DNA of 64,000 bases from JBFWVD01 sp050246915 (GCA_050246915.1 JBFWVD010000015.1:1-64000), one strand, 5' to 3'; numbered from the stretch's first letter, positions 40,753 to 50,785 are shown. Translations and numbers: made by a program. Notes: a model not told the origin generated them from the sequence alone.

Positions 40753-41855
40753 GCACCTTCGACGAACTGATCGGGCGCAGCGCCCTCGACGACATCGAGG
40801 CCATCCTCGCCGTGCACAACGACGATGTCGACGCCGTCGAACACGTGGTCCGGGACAACGCCGACACCATCTTCACGTGGGACTACGACCTCGCCCGACC
40901 CGCGCTGCGCAAGCTGTACGAGAAGGCCAAGGTCGGGCAGTGGAACGCCCAGACCGATCTGCCGTGGCATCTGGACGTCGACCCCGAGAAGGTCGTCGCC
41001 GAGAACCAGGCGGCCATCGGACGCAGCGTGGGATCTGATCCGACCATCTACGTCGGTACTGCCGTGGAGCACTGGGGCGACAAGGAGTGGACGGCGTTCG
41101 GCATCGAATCGCAGAACTGGATGCTGTCGCAGTTCATGCACGGCGAGCAGGGGGCGCTCATCTGCACGGCCAAGATCGTCGAGACCGTGCCGTGGTACGA
41201 CGCCAAGTTGTATGCGTCGACCCAGGTGATGGACGAAGCCCGTCACGTCGAGGTGTTCCACAAGTACCTCAACGAGAAGTTGCCTGGGCACTACCCGATC
41301 AACGCACACCTGCGTCTGCTGCTCGACGACATCGTCGCCGACTCGCGATGGGACATGACGTATCTGGGCATGCAGATCATGGTGGAGGGCCTCGCGCTCG
41401 CGGCGTTCGGCTTCCAGCACCAGATCACATCGGAGCCGTTGCTCAAACAGCTGCTGCGATACGTGATGAGCGACGAGGCCCGCCATGTGGCGTTCGGAGT
41501 GTTGTCTCTCAAGGAGATCTATGAGCAGATGACCACGGCGGAGATCCGCGAGCGCCAGGAGTTCGCGTTCGAGGCCGCAGTGCGCATGCGCGATCGGTTC
41601 CTGCAACAAGAGGTCTGGGACCGGTTGGGGGTGGACGCGCGATCGATCGTCCCGGTGGTGCTGAACGATCCCGGTCGCAAGCTGTTCCAGCAGATGCTGT
41701 TCGCCAAGATCGTCCCGAATTGCTCGAAGCTGGGTCTGCTCGACGCGGCTGACGGCTGGCTCCGACATCGGTTCGAGGAGTTGGGCGTCATCGAGTTCGA
41801 GCACTGGGTCGACACCACGGCCGAGTACGAGAGCCTGGCACTCGACCAGACCTGA
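40749..41855 (+). CDS. Ferritin-like diiron enzyme
   Basis: The 368-residue protein shows a full carboxylate-bridged diiron site: Glu133 (MHGEQGAL), Glu163 and His166 (MDEARHVEV), Glu213 (MVEGLAL), and Glu243 and His246 (SDEARHVAF). This E-ExxH-E-ExxH pattern is shared by ribonucleotide reductase R2-like, AurF-like and desaturase-like proteins. The reaction is unknown; oxygenation or desaturation of an acyl or aromatic group is the natural guess. Start overlaps the TetR gene by 4 nt. Confidence 0.85.
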   Translation: MSTFDELIGRSALDDIEAILAVHNDDVDAVEHVVRDNADTIFTWDYDLARPALRKLYEKAKVGQWNAQTDLPWHLDVDPEKVVAENQAAIGRSVGSDPTIYVGTAVEHWGDKEWTAFGIESQNWMLSQFMHGEQGALICTAKIVETVPWYDAKLYASTQVMDEARHVEVFHKYLNEKLPGHYPINAHLRLLLDDIVADSRWDMTYLGMQIMVEGLALAAFGFQHQITSEPLLKQLLRYVMSDEARHVAFGVLSLKEIYEQMTTAEIRERQEFAFEAAVRMRDRFLQQEVWDRLGVDARSIVPVVLNDPGRKLFQQMLFAKIVPNCSKLGLLDAADGWLRHRFEELGVIEFEHWVDTTAEYESLALDQT

Positions 41856-41920
41856 GGCGTTGCGAACGGGTTGTTCCAGCTCAGGGCCGCAACGGCCAGG
41901 ACCTTTCGCAAATCGGTTGG

Positions 41921-41926
41921 TAGCGT
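41921..41926 (+). promoter_or_regulatory. Candidate -10 (TAGCGT) for dapA
   Basis: TAGCGT lies 75 nt upstream of the dapA ATG. The same hexamer precedes rpsO. No -35 was found. Weak evidence. Confidence 0.3.
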
Positions 41927-42001
41927 TTGGCCACGCGTCACCTCGGATCCACCTCTGGATCATCTCCGTGGCGTCGATGGATGAGCAGCGGAGGTTCCAC
42001 C

Positions 42002-42913
42002 ATGGCAGCACGATTCGGAGCGGTGTTGACCGCCATGGTCACCCCGTTCAACGAGGACGGCTCGCTCGATCTCGACGGGGCCGCGCGCTTGGCCCGTCAC
42101 CTGCAGGACAACGGCAACGACGGACTCGTCATCGCTGGTACGACGGGCGAGGCGCCGGTGCTCACCGACGCCGAGCGACTGTCACTGTTCGAGGCGGTCA
42201 TCGGCGCGGTCACCATCCCGGTCATCGCCGGGTCCGGCACCAACGACACGCTGCACTCGATCCACATGACCGCCGAGGCCACCAAGCTCGGCGCGGCCGG
42301 CATCTTGGCGGTGTGCCCGTATTACAACCGCCCGTCGCAAGATGGCATCGAGGCCCATCTGCGCGCCGTGGCCGGCGCCACTGACCTGCCGGTCATCGTC
42401 TACGACATCCCGGTCCGCACCGGTCGCAAGATCGCCAGCGCTCGCATCTTGAAGCTCGCCCGCGAGGTGTCCAATGTCCTGGCGCTCAAGGACGCTGCTG
42501 GTAACCCGGCCGAGACGGCCTCGCTCATCTCCCAGGCCCCGGAGGGGTTCGAGGTGTACTCCGGCGACGACGGACTCACCTTGCCGTTGCTGGCGGTCGG
42601 AGCTGTCGGCGTCATCGGGGTGGCGTCGCATTGGAGCGCCCAGGACCACGCCGACATGATCGCCCTGTTCGCCAAGGGCGATGTGGCGGCGGCCCGAGCG
42701 ATCAACGCTCGTCTGGTCGAGAGCTTCGCGTTCGAGACCGGCGACGATGCGCCCAACCCACTGCCGACCAAGGCCATGATGCGTGTCATGGGCCTTCCTG
42801 CTGGCCAGGCTCGACTGCCCATGGGCCCGGCGCCGCAGTGGCTCGAGCCGCGGGCCCGCGAGGTCCGGGCCAACTTGAACAGCGCCCGCGAGAGCGCTGC
42901 GGAGCGGTCCTGA
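42002..42913 (+). CDS. dapA: 4-hydroxy-tetrahydrodipicolinate synthase
   Basis: DapA condenses pyruvate with aspartate semialdehyde. The 303-residue TIM-barrel protein has GTTGE at 46-50, Tyr134 in VIVYDIPVRT and the Schiff-base Lys163 in LALKDAAGN. The ATG at 42002 follows GGAGG by 8 nt. It precedes rnj, a common order in Actinobacteria. Confidence 0.95.
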   Translation: MAARFGAVLTAMVTPFNEDGSLDLDGAARLARHLQDNGNDGLVIAGTTGEAPVLTDAERLSLFEAVIGAVTIPVIAGSGTNDTLHSIHMTAEATKLGAAGILAVCPYYNRPSQDGIEAHLRAVAGATDLPVIVYDIPVRTGRKIASARILKLAREVSNVLALKDAAGNPAETASLISQAPEGFEVYSGDDGLTLPLLAVGAVGVIGVASHWSAQDHADMIALFAKGDVAAARAINARLVESFAFETGDDAPNPLPTKAMMRVMGLPAGQARLPMGPAPQWLEPRAREVRANLNSARESAAERS

Positions 42914-43049
42914 TCACGTCGGACTCCCTCGCTGAGCGGCGGATTCCTCGCTGCACCGCACATGCGAGGCCCGTGTTGGGCCATCATGCACGCATGAGAT
43001 CAGCCGAACTTCCTGCAGCTGTGCGCTGCGTCACGTCGAGCACGAGCGC

Positions 43050-44711
43050 ATGAGCGGCAACGTTCGCATCGCCTTCCTGGGCGGCCTCGGCGAGATCGGC
43101 CGCAACTGCATGGTGTTCGAGATCGACGATCGGCTCATGCTGCTCGACTGCGGTCTCATGTTCCCCGAGGCCGACATGCACGGCATCGACCTCGTCCTGC
43201 CCGACTTCACCTGGCTGCGCGAGAACGCCGAGCGCATCGAGGGATGCGTCGTCACCCACGGTCACGAGGACCACGTCGGGGGACTCAGCTACCTGTTGCG
43301 CGACCATTCGTTCCCCATCTACGGCTCGGCGCTCAGCTTGGGTCTGGCCCGCGGTCGCATCGAGGAGGCCGGGCTCCTCGGCAAGACCGAGCTCATCACG
43401 GTGAAGGACAACGAACGCCGCCGGATCGGGCCGTTCGACATCGAGTTCATCCCCGTCACCCACTCGGTGCCCCACGCCTTCGCTACTGCGTGGCACACCC
43501 CGCAAGGAGTGGTGCTGCACTCTGGTGACTTCAAGCTCGATCTCACTCCCGTCGATGGTCGCCGCACCGATCTGTCGCGCATCGGGGCGCTGGCCACCGA
43601 AGGTGGCATCCGTCTGCTGTTGTCGGACTCCACCAACGCCGAGGAGAAGGGCCATGCCCCGAGCGAGACCGAGGTCGGCTCGGTCCTGCGTCACCTGTTC
43701 CACGAGCACGCCGGACGCCGCATCATCACCGCGTCGTTCGCATCGCACATCCATCGCATCCAGCAGATCGCCGATGCGGCGGTGGCCACTGGTCGCGTGG
43801 TGGCGACACTGGGGTTGTCGATGAAGCGCAACGTGCGCATGGCTCGCGACCTCGGCCTGCTGCAGATCCCTGATGCAAGTTTGGTTGACGTCGAGAAGAT
43901 CGACAACATCCCGCCCGGGCAGGTGTGCGTCATCTCCACCGGTAGTCAGGGTGAACCGATGAGCGCTCTCAGCCTCATGGCCTCGGGCGATTCGCGCTGG
44001 TTGAAGATCACCAGTGACGACACGGTGATCTTGTCCAGCCATGCCATCCCCGGCAACGAGTTCAATGTCAACAAGGTCATCGACGGCTTGCTGCGCGCCG
44101 GGGCCGAGGTGGTTCACTCCGGTGTCGCCGACGTGCACGCCACCGGTCACGCGCAGGCCGACGAGCTCAAGACCTTCATGGCCATCGCCAAGCCGCAGTA
44201 CTTCGTGCCGGTGCACGGGGAGTACCGGCACCTCATGGCGCATGCGAAGTTGGCCAATGTCATGGGCATCGCCAACGACAACGTGCTGTTGTGCGAGGAC
44301 GGCGACGTCATCGAGATCAAGGACACGGGTGTCGAGTTCGCTGGACGGGTGCCATCGGGCTATCTCTACGTCGACGGCATCGTGGGCGATGTCGGCCACG
44401 GCGTGTTGCGTGATCGCAAGGTGCTCGCCGAAGAGGGCGTCGTGGTGGCCGTTGTCGTTGTCGACCGTTCCTCGGGTCAGGTCATCGGTGACCCCGAGAT
44501 CATCACCCGGGGATGGGTGTATGCCCCCGAAGCCGAGGATCTCCTCGGTGAGGCCGAGTCCAAGGTGCGGGTGGCGGTCGAGCAGGCCTTCGCCAACGGT
44601 CAGCGCGATGTGGAGGCACTCGAGCGCGAGGTGCGTCGCTCGCTCGGCAAGTTCGTGAGCGAGCGGACCAAGCGCCGTCCGATGATCGTGCCGATGGTCG
44701 TCGAAACCTGA
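43050..44711 (+). CDS. rnj: Ribonuclease J
   Basis: RNase J is a metallo-beta-lactamase/beta-CASP RNase with endonuclease and 5'-3' exonuclease activity. The 553 residues show the metal motif HGHEDHVGG (His70, His72, Asp74, His75), LSDSTNAEEKG, TGSQGEPMSAL and SGVADVHATGHAQADE. It acts with PNPase in RNA decay. A 19-codon frame from ATG 42994 ends in an ATGA overlap with this start, possibly by chance. Confidence 0.96.
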   Translation: MSGNVRIAFLGGLGEIGRNCMVFEIDDRLMLLDCGLMFPEADMHGIDLVLPDFTWLRENAERIEGCVVTHGHEDHVGGLSYLLRDHSFPIYGSALSLGLARGRIEEAGLLGKTELITVKDNERRRIGPFDIEFIPVTHSVPHAFATAWHTPQGVVLHSGDFKLDLTPVDGRRTDLSRIGALATEGGIRLLLSDSTNAEEKGHAPSETEVGSVLRHLFHEHAGRRIITASFASHIHRIQQIADAAVATGRVVATLGLSMKRNVRMARDLGLLQIPDASLVDVEKIDNIPPGQVCVISTGSQGEPMSALSLMASGDSRWLKITSDDTVILSSHAIPGNEFNVNKVIDGLLRAGAEVVHSGVADVHATGHAQADELKTFMAIAKPQYFVPVHGEYRHLMAHAKLANVMGIANDNVLLCEDGDVIEIKDTGVEFAGRVPSGYLYVDGIVGDVGHGVLRDRKVLAEEGVVVAVVVVDRSSGQVIGDPEIITRGWVYAPEAEDLLGEAESKVRVAVEQAFANGQRDVEALEREVRRSLGKFVSERTKRRPMIVPMVVET

Positions 44712-44744
44712 CCAGGTCCGTGAGCGGCCTGCCAACATTGGGGC

Positions 44745-46562
44745 ATGACCGCCATCGATGATGTGGTGTGGGACCTCGAGCCGTTGCTCGAGGGCACCAC
44801 AACCGACGAACTGCTCGACCGCGCCGCGCTCATCGCTGATGAGTTGGTGCTCTCCCGGGGTCTCGTCGCCTCGATGGACGCCCGGCAACTGGCGGCGTTC
44901 ATGCATCGCCTGTCCGACTTGCACGAGACGCTCGGCCGCGCCGGGTCGTTCTCGTCACTGCGATTCGCCGCCGATACCTCCAACGCCGAGATCGCTGCCG
45001 CCATGCAGCAGGTGGGAGAACGGTCAACGGCCATCACCACGCCGTTGGTGTTCTTCGAGCTCGAGTGGTGCGCTGTCGACGACGCCCGAGCTGAGGCGCT
45101 GTTGGCCGATGAGCAGTTGGCCTTCTGCCGCCATCATCTTGCGTCGATGCGGCGCTTCACCCCGCATCAGCTCTCCGAGGCCGAGGAACGACTCGACAGC
45201 GAGAAGTCGATCTCGGGCATCTCGGCGTGGACCCGTCTGTTCGGCGAACTGACCGCGGCGATCACGTGCATCGTCCCTGATCCATCTGGCCCGGATGCGT
45301 CCCCCGAAGGCGACAGCGAGGGCGCGACCAAGACAGTCGGTCTCGATCAGGGCATCGCCATGTTGTTCTCGCCCGATCGATCGGTGCGGCAGCGATCACA
45401 CGCCGGGGTCACTGCCGCGCTCGACGCCGGCATCAAGACCCGTGCCTACATCTACAACACGGTGATCCTGGACCGCTCGATCGATGACCGGCTCCGTCGC
45501 TACGACACTTGGATCTCGTCGTGGAACCTGAACAACCAAGCCAGCGACGCCAGCGTGAAGGCGCTGGTGCACGCCGTGCGCACCCGCTACGACATCCCGC
45601 AGCGTTGGTACCGGCTCAAGTCACAGCTGCTCGGCCACGAGCTCACCGACTATGACCGCTACGCCGCCGTCACCGAGAGTCGGGACGCGGTCAGCTGGGC
45701 TGACGGAACCGCCATCGTGCTCGATGCGTATCGGGCCTTCTCGCCGGAGCTCGCCAAGGTGGTGGGGGAGTTCATCGAGAACCGTTGGATCGACGTTCCG
45801 CCCCGCCCCGGCAAGCGTCCCGGGGCGTTCTGCAGCTACACCGTCCCCTCCCACCACCCTTACCTCTTCCTCAACTGGACCAATCGCAACGAGGACGTGC
45901 TCACGCTCGCCCACGAGCTCGGCCATGGGCTGCATGGCTATCTGGCGCGCCCCCAAGGCGTGTTCCATCAGTGGACTCCGCTGACCGTGGCCGAGACTGC
46001 TTCGGTGTTCGGTGAGACCCTGACCTTCAATCGGCTGCTCGATCAGACCGCCGATCCTTCGGCGCGCCTCGCATTGCTGGCCGGTCAGGTCGAAGGTGGC
46101 ATCGGCACCGTGTTCCGTCAGACGGCGATGCACTGCTTCGAGGAGGCTGTGCACACCAGTCGTCGTCGCGATGGGGAGTTGAGCGTCGAGCGGTTCGGTG
46201 ACCTGTGGATCGAGACCCAGCGCGAGATGCTCGGTGATGCCGTCACGCTCACCGACGGCTACCGCTCGTGGTGGAGCTACATCCCGCACTTCATCAACAC
46301 GCCCGGGTACGTGTACGCCTACGCCTTCGGTCAGCTGTTGGCCCTGAGCGTGTTCGGCCGCTACGTCGAGGTGGGATCATCGTTCGTGCCTCGCTATCTG
46401 GACATGCTGGCCGCCGGCGGCTCGCGTTCGCCCGAGGAGCTGGCGGCCATGGTCGGCTGTGATCTTGCTGACCCGGCGTTCTGGGACGGCGGGCTCGCCA
46501 TCATGTCAAGTCATGTTGACGCGGCCGCGCAGGCGGCTCGGGACCTGGGCCGCGTGTCCTGA
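44745..46562 (+). CDS. M3 family oligoendopeptidase (PepF type)
   Basis: This 605-residue cytosolic zinc metallopeptidase has the thimet motif HELGH (His390, Glu391, His394; LAHELGHGLHG) and the following Glu downstream in ETASVFGETL. The N-terminal all-helical domain and the SYTVPSHHPYLFLNW segment fit PepF-like proteins. It cleaves short peptides. It stands alone between rnj and ftsK. Confidence 0.93.
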   Translation: MTAIDDVVWDLEPLLEGTTTDELLDRAALIADELVLSRGLVASMDARQLAAFMHRLSDLHETLGRAGSFSSLRFAADTSNAEIAAAMQQVGERSTAITTPLVFFELEWCAVDDARAEALLADEQLAFCRHHLASMRRFTPHQLSEAEERLDSEKSISGISAWTRLFGELTAAITCIVPDPSGPDASPEGDSEGATKTVGLDQGIAMLFSPDRSVRQRSHAGVTAALDAGIKTRAYIYNTVILDRSIDDRLRRYDTWISSWNLNNQASDASVKALVHAVRTRYDIPQRWYRLKSQLLGHELTDYDRYAAVTESRDAVSWADGTAIVLDAYRAFSPELAKVVGEFIENRWIDVPPRPGKRPGAFCSYTVPSHHPYLFLNWTNRNEDVLTLAHELGHGLHGYLARPQGVFHQWTPLTVAETASVFGETLTFNRLLDQTADPSARLALLAGQVEGGIGTVFRQTAMHCFEEAVHTSRRRDGELSVERFGDLWIETQREMLGDAVTLTDGYRSWWSYIPHFINTPGYVYAYAFGQLLALSVFGRYVEVGSSFVPRYLDMLAAGGSRSPEELAAMVGCDLADPAFWDGGLAIMSSHVDAAAQAARDLGRVS

Positions 46563-46611
46563 CCTCAGGAACCGCCTCGGTGATTGCCACGGCAAACAGG
46601 CGTTCGGCCAC

Positions 46612-46617
46612 TAGGGT
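46612..46617 (+). promoter_or_regulatory. Candidate -10 (TAGGGT) for ftsK, leaderless type
   Basis: TAGGGT ends 9 nt before the ftsK ATG at 46627. No Shine-Dalgarno sequence is present. Confidence 0.4.
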
Positions 46618-46626
46618 CGACGCGCC

Positions 46627-49053
46627 ATGGCCACTCGGCAGACATCTCGGCGAGCACCTGCTCGCAAACGGTCCCGGTCGCGTCGGCGCCGCCAGCCGTT
46701 CCTGCGCGGCGTGGTGTCCGGCCACGAGGCCGATCTGTTCGGTCTGGCCATCATCGTGCTGGCGGTGGTCACCGCTCTGGGCGTCTATCTCGACGTGGCG
46801 GGCCCGCTCGGCCGTGGTATCGACACCGCGGCCGGTGCCGTGCTCGGCGTGGGTCGCTATCTGGCCCCAGCCCTGTTCGTGCTGGCCGGAGTGGCCATGG
46901 TGCGCGGCTTCACCAGCGAGCGCACCGGCAAGGTCGCGGTCGGCACGATGTTGCTGGCCTTGGTCACCTTGGGGTTCTTGCACCTGGCGAAGGGCCCGCA
47001 CGAATGGCCCGGCCGGGTTGACGATGTGGTGCAGATCGTCGTCAGCGACCGAACGCCGTCGGTCGAGGCAGCGGTACGGCTCGATGGCGTGCGCGACGCC
47101 GGGGGATGGGTGGGTGCCACGGTTGCGCAGCCCCTTCGGTCATCGGCCGGCCCGCTCGGGGCCGGAGCGATCTTGGCCGCCATCGGCCTGCTCGGCGCCT
47201 TGCTGATCACGGGCAGCACGCTGCTGCGCTTCGGTGAGATCCTCGGCATCGGCGTGCGGCCCGTGGCACGCGGCACCAAGTCGGTGCTCGGGCAGATGAC
47301 CTCCCTGGCGCGCGAGCGCGTGCCAACCGAAGACATGGACGACACGCCTGCGTTCGGGAGTCGTCGACCCATGCCGGTGCTCTACGACGGAGCAGACGAC
47401 GATCCTGATGAGCCGGCGGGCGCGTCGGTGGAAGCCGAGCCGCCGGCGGCCAAGAAGCCGAAGCCACCGAAGAGCCCGGTGTTCCACAACAACACCGCGC
47501 CAGGCGAGCAACTCGAGATCGACCTCGGGCCCGGAGCACAGCGAGGACCGTGGAAGCTGCCGTCGCTGGCGTTGCTGGAGCGCACCAGCGCGCAAGAGGT
47601 GAACCGCGCCGAGATCGAAGAAGGCGGCCGGATTCTCGAAGGCTCGTTGGCCTCCCACGGCGTGGAGACCCGCCTCGTGGGCATGACGGTCGGCCCGACG
47701 GTGACCCGTTACGAGCTAGAGCTCGGGCCCGGTGTGAAGGTGGCCCGCGTCACCGCGCTCAACAAGGACATCGCCTATTCGATGGCCGCACTCGACGTGC
47801 GAATCCTTGCTCCGATCCCCGGCCGGTCGGCCATCGGCATCGAGGTGCCGAACAAGACCCGTCATCTGGTGGCGCTCGGTGACATCCTGACCGCTCCTGA
47901 GGCGATCGCCGCCACCCATCCGCTCGAGGTCGGTGTGGGCCGCGACATCGCCGGGCGCAGCGTCATGCTCAACCTTGCGGCCACACCCCACATGTTGGTG
48001 GCCGGTGCGACCGGCGCCGGCAAGTCGAGCTTCATCAACTCACTCGTGACGTCGGTGCTCATGCGCACCACGCCCGATCAGGTGCGGCTCATCCTCATCG
48101 ACCCCAAGCGCGTCGAGATGGGTCAGTACAACGGCCTGCCCCATCTGCTCACCCAAGTGGTCACCAGCCCGAAGAAGGCGGCGAACGCGCTGGCGTGGGC
48201 GGTGAAGGAGATGGAGCGCCGCTACGACGTGCTGCACGAGGTCGGCGTGCGCGACATCACCGGATACAACGCAGCCTTCGACCGCGGCGAGATCCGACCC
48301 GAGGTCGACGACGCGGGCAATCCCATCACGACCGTCGAGCGGCTGCCGTTCATCGTGCTCGTGGTCGACGAGCTGAACGACCTCATGATGGTGGCGGCAC
48401 GTGATGTCGAGGAGTCAATCACCCGCATCGCACAGATGGCCCGCGCCGTCGGCATCCATCTCGTCATTGCCACGCAGCGGCCCAGCGTCAACGTCATCAC
48501 CGGTGTCATCAAGGCCAACGTGCCGACACGGGTGGCGTTCGCGGTGTCGAGCGGCACCGACTCCAAGGTCATCTTGGACCAGGTCGGCGCAGAGCGGCTC
48601 ATCGGCAAGGGCGACATGCTCTACCTCGGCGCGTCATCGAGCGTCGCGCAGCGCATCCAGGGCGCGTGGGTGAGCGAAGAAGAGGTCCGCAAGGTCACCT
48701 CGCACTGGAAGCGTCAGATGGGTGACGACGGCCCGACGTACGTGTCCGGTGTCGAAGGCCCGGAGGACGACGGTGGCGGTGATCTCGGTGGATTGGTCAT
48801 GACCAACAACCCCGACGACGCCGATGATGAGCAATTGGTGCGCATGGCCATCGACGTGGTCGTGCGATCGCAGCTGGGCTCCACCTCGATGCTGCAGCGC
48901 AAGCTGAAGGTCGGCTTCGCTCGCGCCGGTCGCATCATGGACCTGCTCGAGCAGCGTGGTGTGGTGGGTCCGAGCGAGGGTTCCAAGGCTCGCGCCGTGC
49001 TGATGAGTGTCGAGGAGTACGAGTCCTTGCTGCGCAACGACACCGAACGATGA
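46627..49053 (+). CDS. ftsK: DNA translocase FtsK/SpoIIIE
   Basis: FtsK moves chromosomal DNA across the division septum. The 808-residue protein has about four N-terminal hydrophobic segments, an acidic/Pro-Lys linker (KKPKPPKSP), the motor with Walker A GATGAGKS at 460-467 and Walker B FIVLVVDELNDL, RPSVNVITG, and the C-terminal gamma domain (LGSTSMLQRKLKVGFARAGRIMDLLEQRG; the core STSMLQRKLKVGFARA is diagnostic), which reads KOPS sites. Length is normal for Actinobacteria. Confidence 0.96.
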   Translation: MATRQTSRRAPARKRSRSRRRRQPFLRGVVSGHEADLFGLAIIVLAVVTALGVYLDVAGPLGRGIDTAAGAVLGVGRYLAPALFVLAGVAMVRGFTSERTGKVAVGTMLLALVTLGFLHLAKGPHEWPGRVDDVVQIVVSDRTPSVEAAVRLDGVRDAGGWVGATVAQPLRSSAGPLGAGAILAAIGLLGALLITGSTLLRFGEILGIGVRPVARGTKSVLGQMTSLARERVPTEDMDDTPAFGSRRPMPVLYDGADDDPDEPAGASVEAEPPAAKKPKPPKSPVFHNNTAPGEQLEIDLGPGAQRGPWKLPSLALLERTSAQEVNRAEIEEGGRILEGSLASHGVETRLVGMTVGPTVTRYELELGPGVKVARVTALNKDIAYSMAALDVRILAPIPGRSAIGIEVPNKTRHLVALGDILTAPEAIAATHPLEVGVGRDIAGRSVMLNLAATPHMLVAGATGAGKSSFINSLVTSVLMRTTPDQVRLILIDPKRVEMGQYNGLPHLLTQVVTSPKKAANALAWAVKEMERRYDVLHEVGVRDITGYNAAFDRGEIRPEVDDAGNPITTVERLPFIVLVVDELNDLMMVAARDVEESITRIAQMARAVGIHLVIATQRPSVNVITGVIKANVPTRVAFAVSSGTDSKVILDQVGAERLIGKGDMLYLGASSSVAQRIQGAWVSEEEVRKVTSHWKRQMGDDGPTYVSGVEGPEDDGGGDLGGLVMTNNPDDADDEQLVRMAIDVVVRSQLGSTSMLQRKLKVGFARAGRIMDLLEQRGVVGPSEGSKARAVLMSVEEYESLLRNDTER

Positions 49054-49435
49054 CCTGCCGACCAGCTTCACGCGGCACGGTCGCCAGCGCCGGTCGCCAT
49101 CCCCGGTCGGCGTGACCGATCAGCGTCATGAAGTCCGACGAACCGCCGCTCGATGTGACAAGCTGTGGCCGACATCGTGCCTCGGAGACGCACTCTCCGC
49201 TCCGGTACCCATCGAACGGGGCGACACCCACGCAACGGGGCACAGCACGCAGGCACATCGAGCATCGTCAGGTGTTCGTTCGTGTGACGGTGTGCCCGAG
49301 AGGGTATGCCCAGCAAGGGGAGACAATGATCCGTCCGGCGAATTGGTCGCTGCGCTGGGCGGGGAGTCAGGCGAACCCGGCCCCATACACCGACTCGCTG
49401 GGCCGCGGGTCGACAGGGATCGAGGAGTTCACCAG
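49054..49435 (+). other. Intergenic region before the LPXTG gene
   Basis: This 380-bp stretch has a small hairpin-like repeat (CGCCG...CGGCG) near the ftsK end, then no recognisable gene until a possible leader ORF at 49326. The sequence upstream of the surface-protein start could hold a regulatory RNA; I could not identify one. Confidence 0.45.
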
Positions 49436-49439
49436 ATGA
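49326..49439 (+). CDS. Possible 37-residue leader ORF coupled to the LPXTG gene
   Basis: ATG 49326 follows AAGGGGAG and opens a 37-codon frame. Its stop overlaps the start of the surface-protein gene as ATGA. The peptide, starting MIRPANWSLRW, has no known family. The good ribosome-binding site and coupling argue for translation; chance remains possible. Confidence 0.3.
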   Translation: MIRPANWSLRWAGSQANPAPYTDSLGRGSTGIEEFTR

Positions 49440-50785
49440 CCAAGACAATGACCCGAGTTGCGGCAGGGATCGTCGCACTTGCCGCGGCCGTGATCGGCAA
49501 CGCCTCGTTGGCGTCCGCTCAGGCCGCACCGCCGGCAGGGACCGGGGGTCATGTCATCGGTGACACCATCTCGTTCGACGAGGCGATCAGCAGCGGCCTC
49601 ATCACCAACGACTACGTGAAGCTGGCCAAGCGCGTGTGCCCCACCTACGCCATGATCCCGTCGAACATCAGCCAGAGCACCGACGCCGAGTCAGCGCTGC
49701 CCGTGCTCGGCCCCAACCCGTACTCGAGTTCGGCCACGCGGGTCGATCATCTCGTCGAGGACGCGCCCGGTCGTTCGTGGGCGGCGTGCACCCCGGTCAC
49801 CGGGTGGGAGTTCCAGATCGGCACGGGTCGCACCACGGTGGGCGGCGTGTCCCGCGTTGCGAACCCTGAGCCCCTCGTGTGGCTCGACAACGCCGACGGC
49901 ACCGTCACGCTGTCGAATCGGATCGTCACCCGCGCCGGGCTCTACGACATGGTCGGCGTGGCCGTCATTCGTCTCACCCCGGCGCAGCGAGCGTTGGCCG
50001 AGGCGGGTTCGCTGAACGCGTCAGAGGTGAATCGTTCCGATCCTGGTTTCGGCACACTGCGTTGCGGCGCCGATCGCACCGGCGGCGACAACCTCAAGCA
50101 AGTGCGCAGTGCTGGCGATGGCAAGGTCTACTGCTACGCCTACAACTCCACGCAGAAGCCGGCGAAGCTCACCGTGAATCTGGTGAAGACCCCCGAGAGC
50201 GTGTGCAACCCCACCCCAGCCGACAACACCTTCCCCTACACCGGGAGTGGCAACCTGGTGAACGGTGGCAGCGCCAGTTGGAACATGGTTCCCGCCACGT
50301 GCGGCTCGGACGCATCGAGCACACAGGTGTTCCCGCAGTTGCCGCCGGGCAACTATGACGTGGCCGCCCGGGTTCCGCTGCCGGGGAACTGGACGCTCGT
50401 CAGCGTGAATTGCGTCGATGACGGAACCACCACTGCGCACGGCAACGTCACTGGCACTCCGGCGGTGAACGCCGACGTCGACCTGGAGGCCGGCGATGCG
50501 GTCACGTGCACCTACGTGGTGACCAACGCGGCCATCTCGACCACGACCGTCACCGGTTCGTCGACCACCGCCGCAGCGACCACCACCGGGGTCACGTCGT
50601 CATCGGTGGCAGGAACCTCTGTCGTGCCGACGACGAACACCGTGCTCGGCACGACGGTGTCGCCGAACACGCTGCCCCGCACCGGTGGTGGCGAGTCGAA
50701 CCGACCGCTTGCCACCGCTGGCGCTGTCATGGCCCTCCTCGGCGCCGGGCTGTTGCTCACCACCCGACGCTTCGCTCGCCGCTGA
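49436..50785 (+). CDS. LPXTG cell-wall-anchored surface protein
   Basis: The 449-residue precursor has a signal peptide (VAAGIVALAAAVIGNASLASA) and a C-terminal sorting signal: LPRTG at 413-417, a hydrophobic span and the basic end RRFARR. This is a sortase substrate. Conserved Cys pairs (KRVCPTY, AACTPV, LRCGADR, VYCYAYN, VNCVDD) suggest disulphide-bonded domains; the part before the sorting signal resembles prealbumin-like (DVDLEAGDAVTCTYVVTN) repeats, followed by a Ser/Thr-rich stalk. The sortase gene is not in the window. The ATG follows GAGGAG. Confidence 0.88.
   Translation: MTKTMTRVAAGIVALAAAVIGNASLASAQAAPPAGTGGHVIGDTISFDEAISSGLITNDYVKLAKRVCPTYAMIPSNISQSTDAESALPVLGPNPYSSSATRVDHLVEDAPGRSWAACTPVTGWEFQIGTGRTTVGGVSRVANPEPLVWLDNADGTVTLSNRIVTRAGLYDMVGVAVIRLTPAQRALAEAGSLNASEVNRSDPGFGTLRCGADRTGGDNLKQVRSAGDGKVYCYAYNSTQKPAKLTVNLVKTPESVCNPTPADNTFPYTGSGNLVNGGSASWNMVPATCGSDASSTQVFPQLPPGNYDVAARVPLPGNWTLVSVNCVDDGTTTAHGNVTGTPAVNADVDLEAGDAVTCTYVVTNAAISTTTVTGSSTTAAATTTGVTSSSVAGTSVVPTTNTVLGTTVSPNTLPRTGGGESNRPLATAGAVMALLGAGLLLTTRRFARR

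Noticed and set aside
42984..44924. A 646-codon minus-strand frame
   Set aside because: Antisense to rnj; no domain and the sense frame is clearly RNase J.
49054..49435. ydaO-type riboswitch before the surface protein
   Set aside because: Only scattered GGGGA-like words; no consistent aptamer layout.
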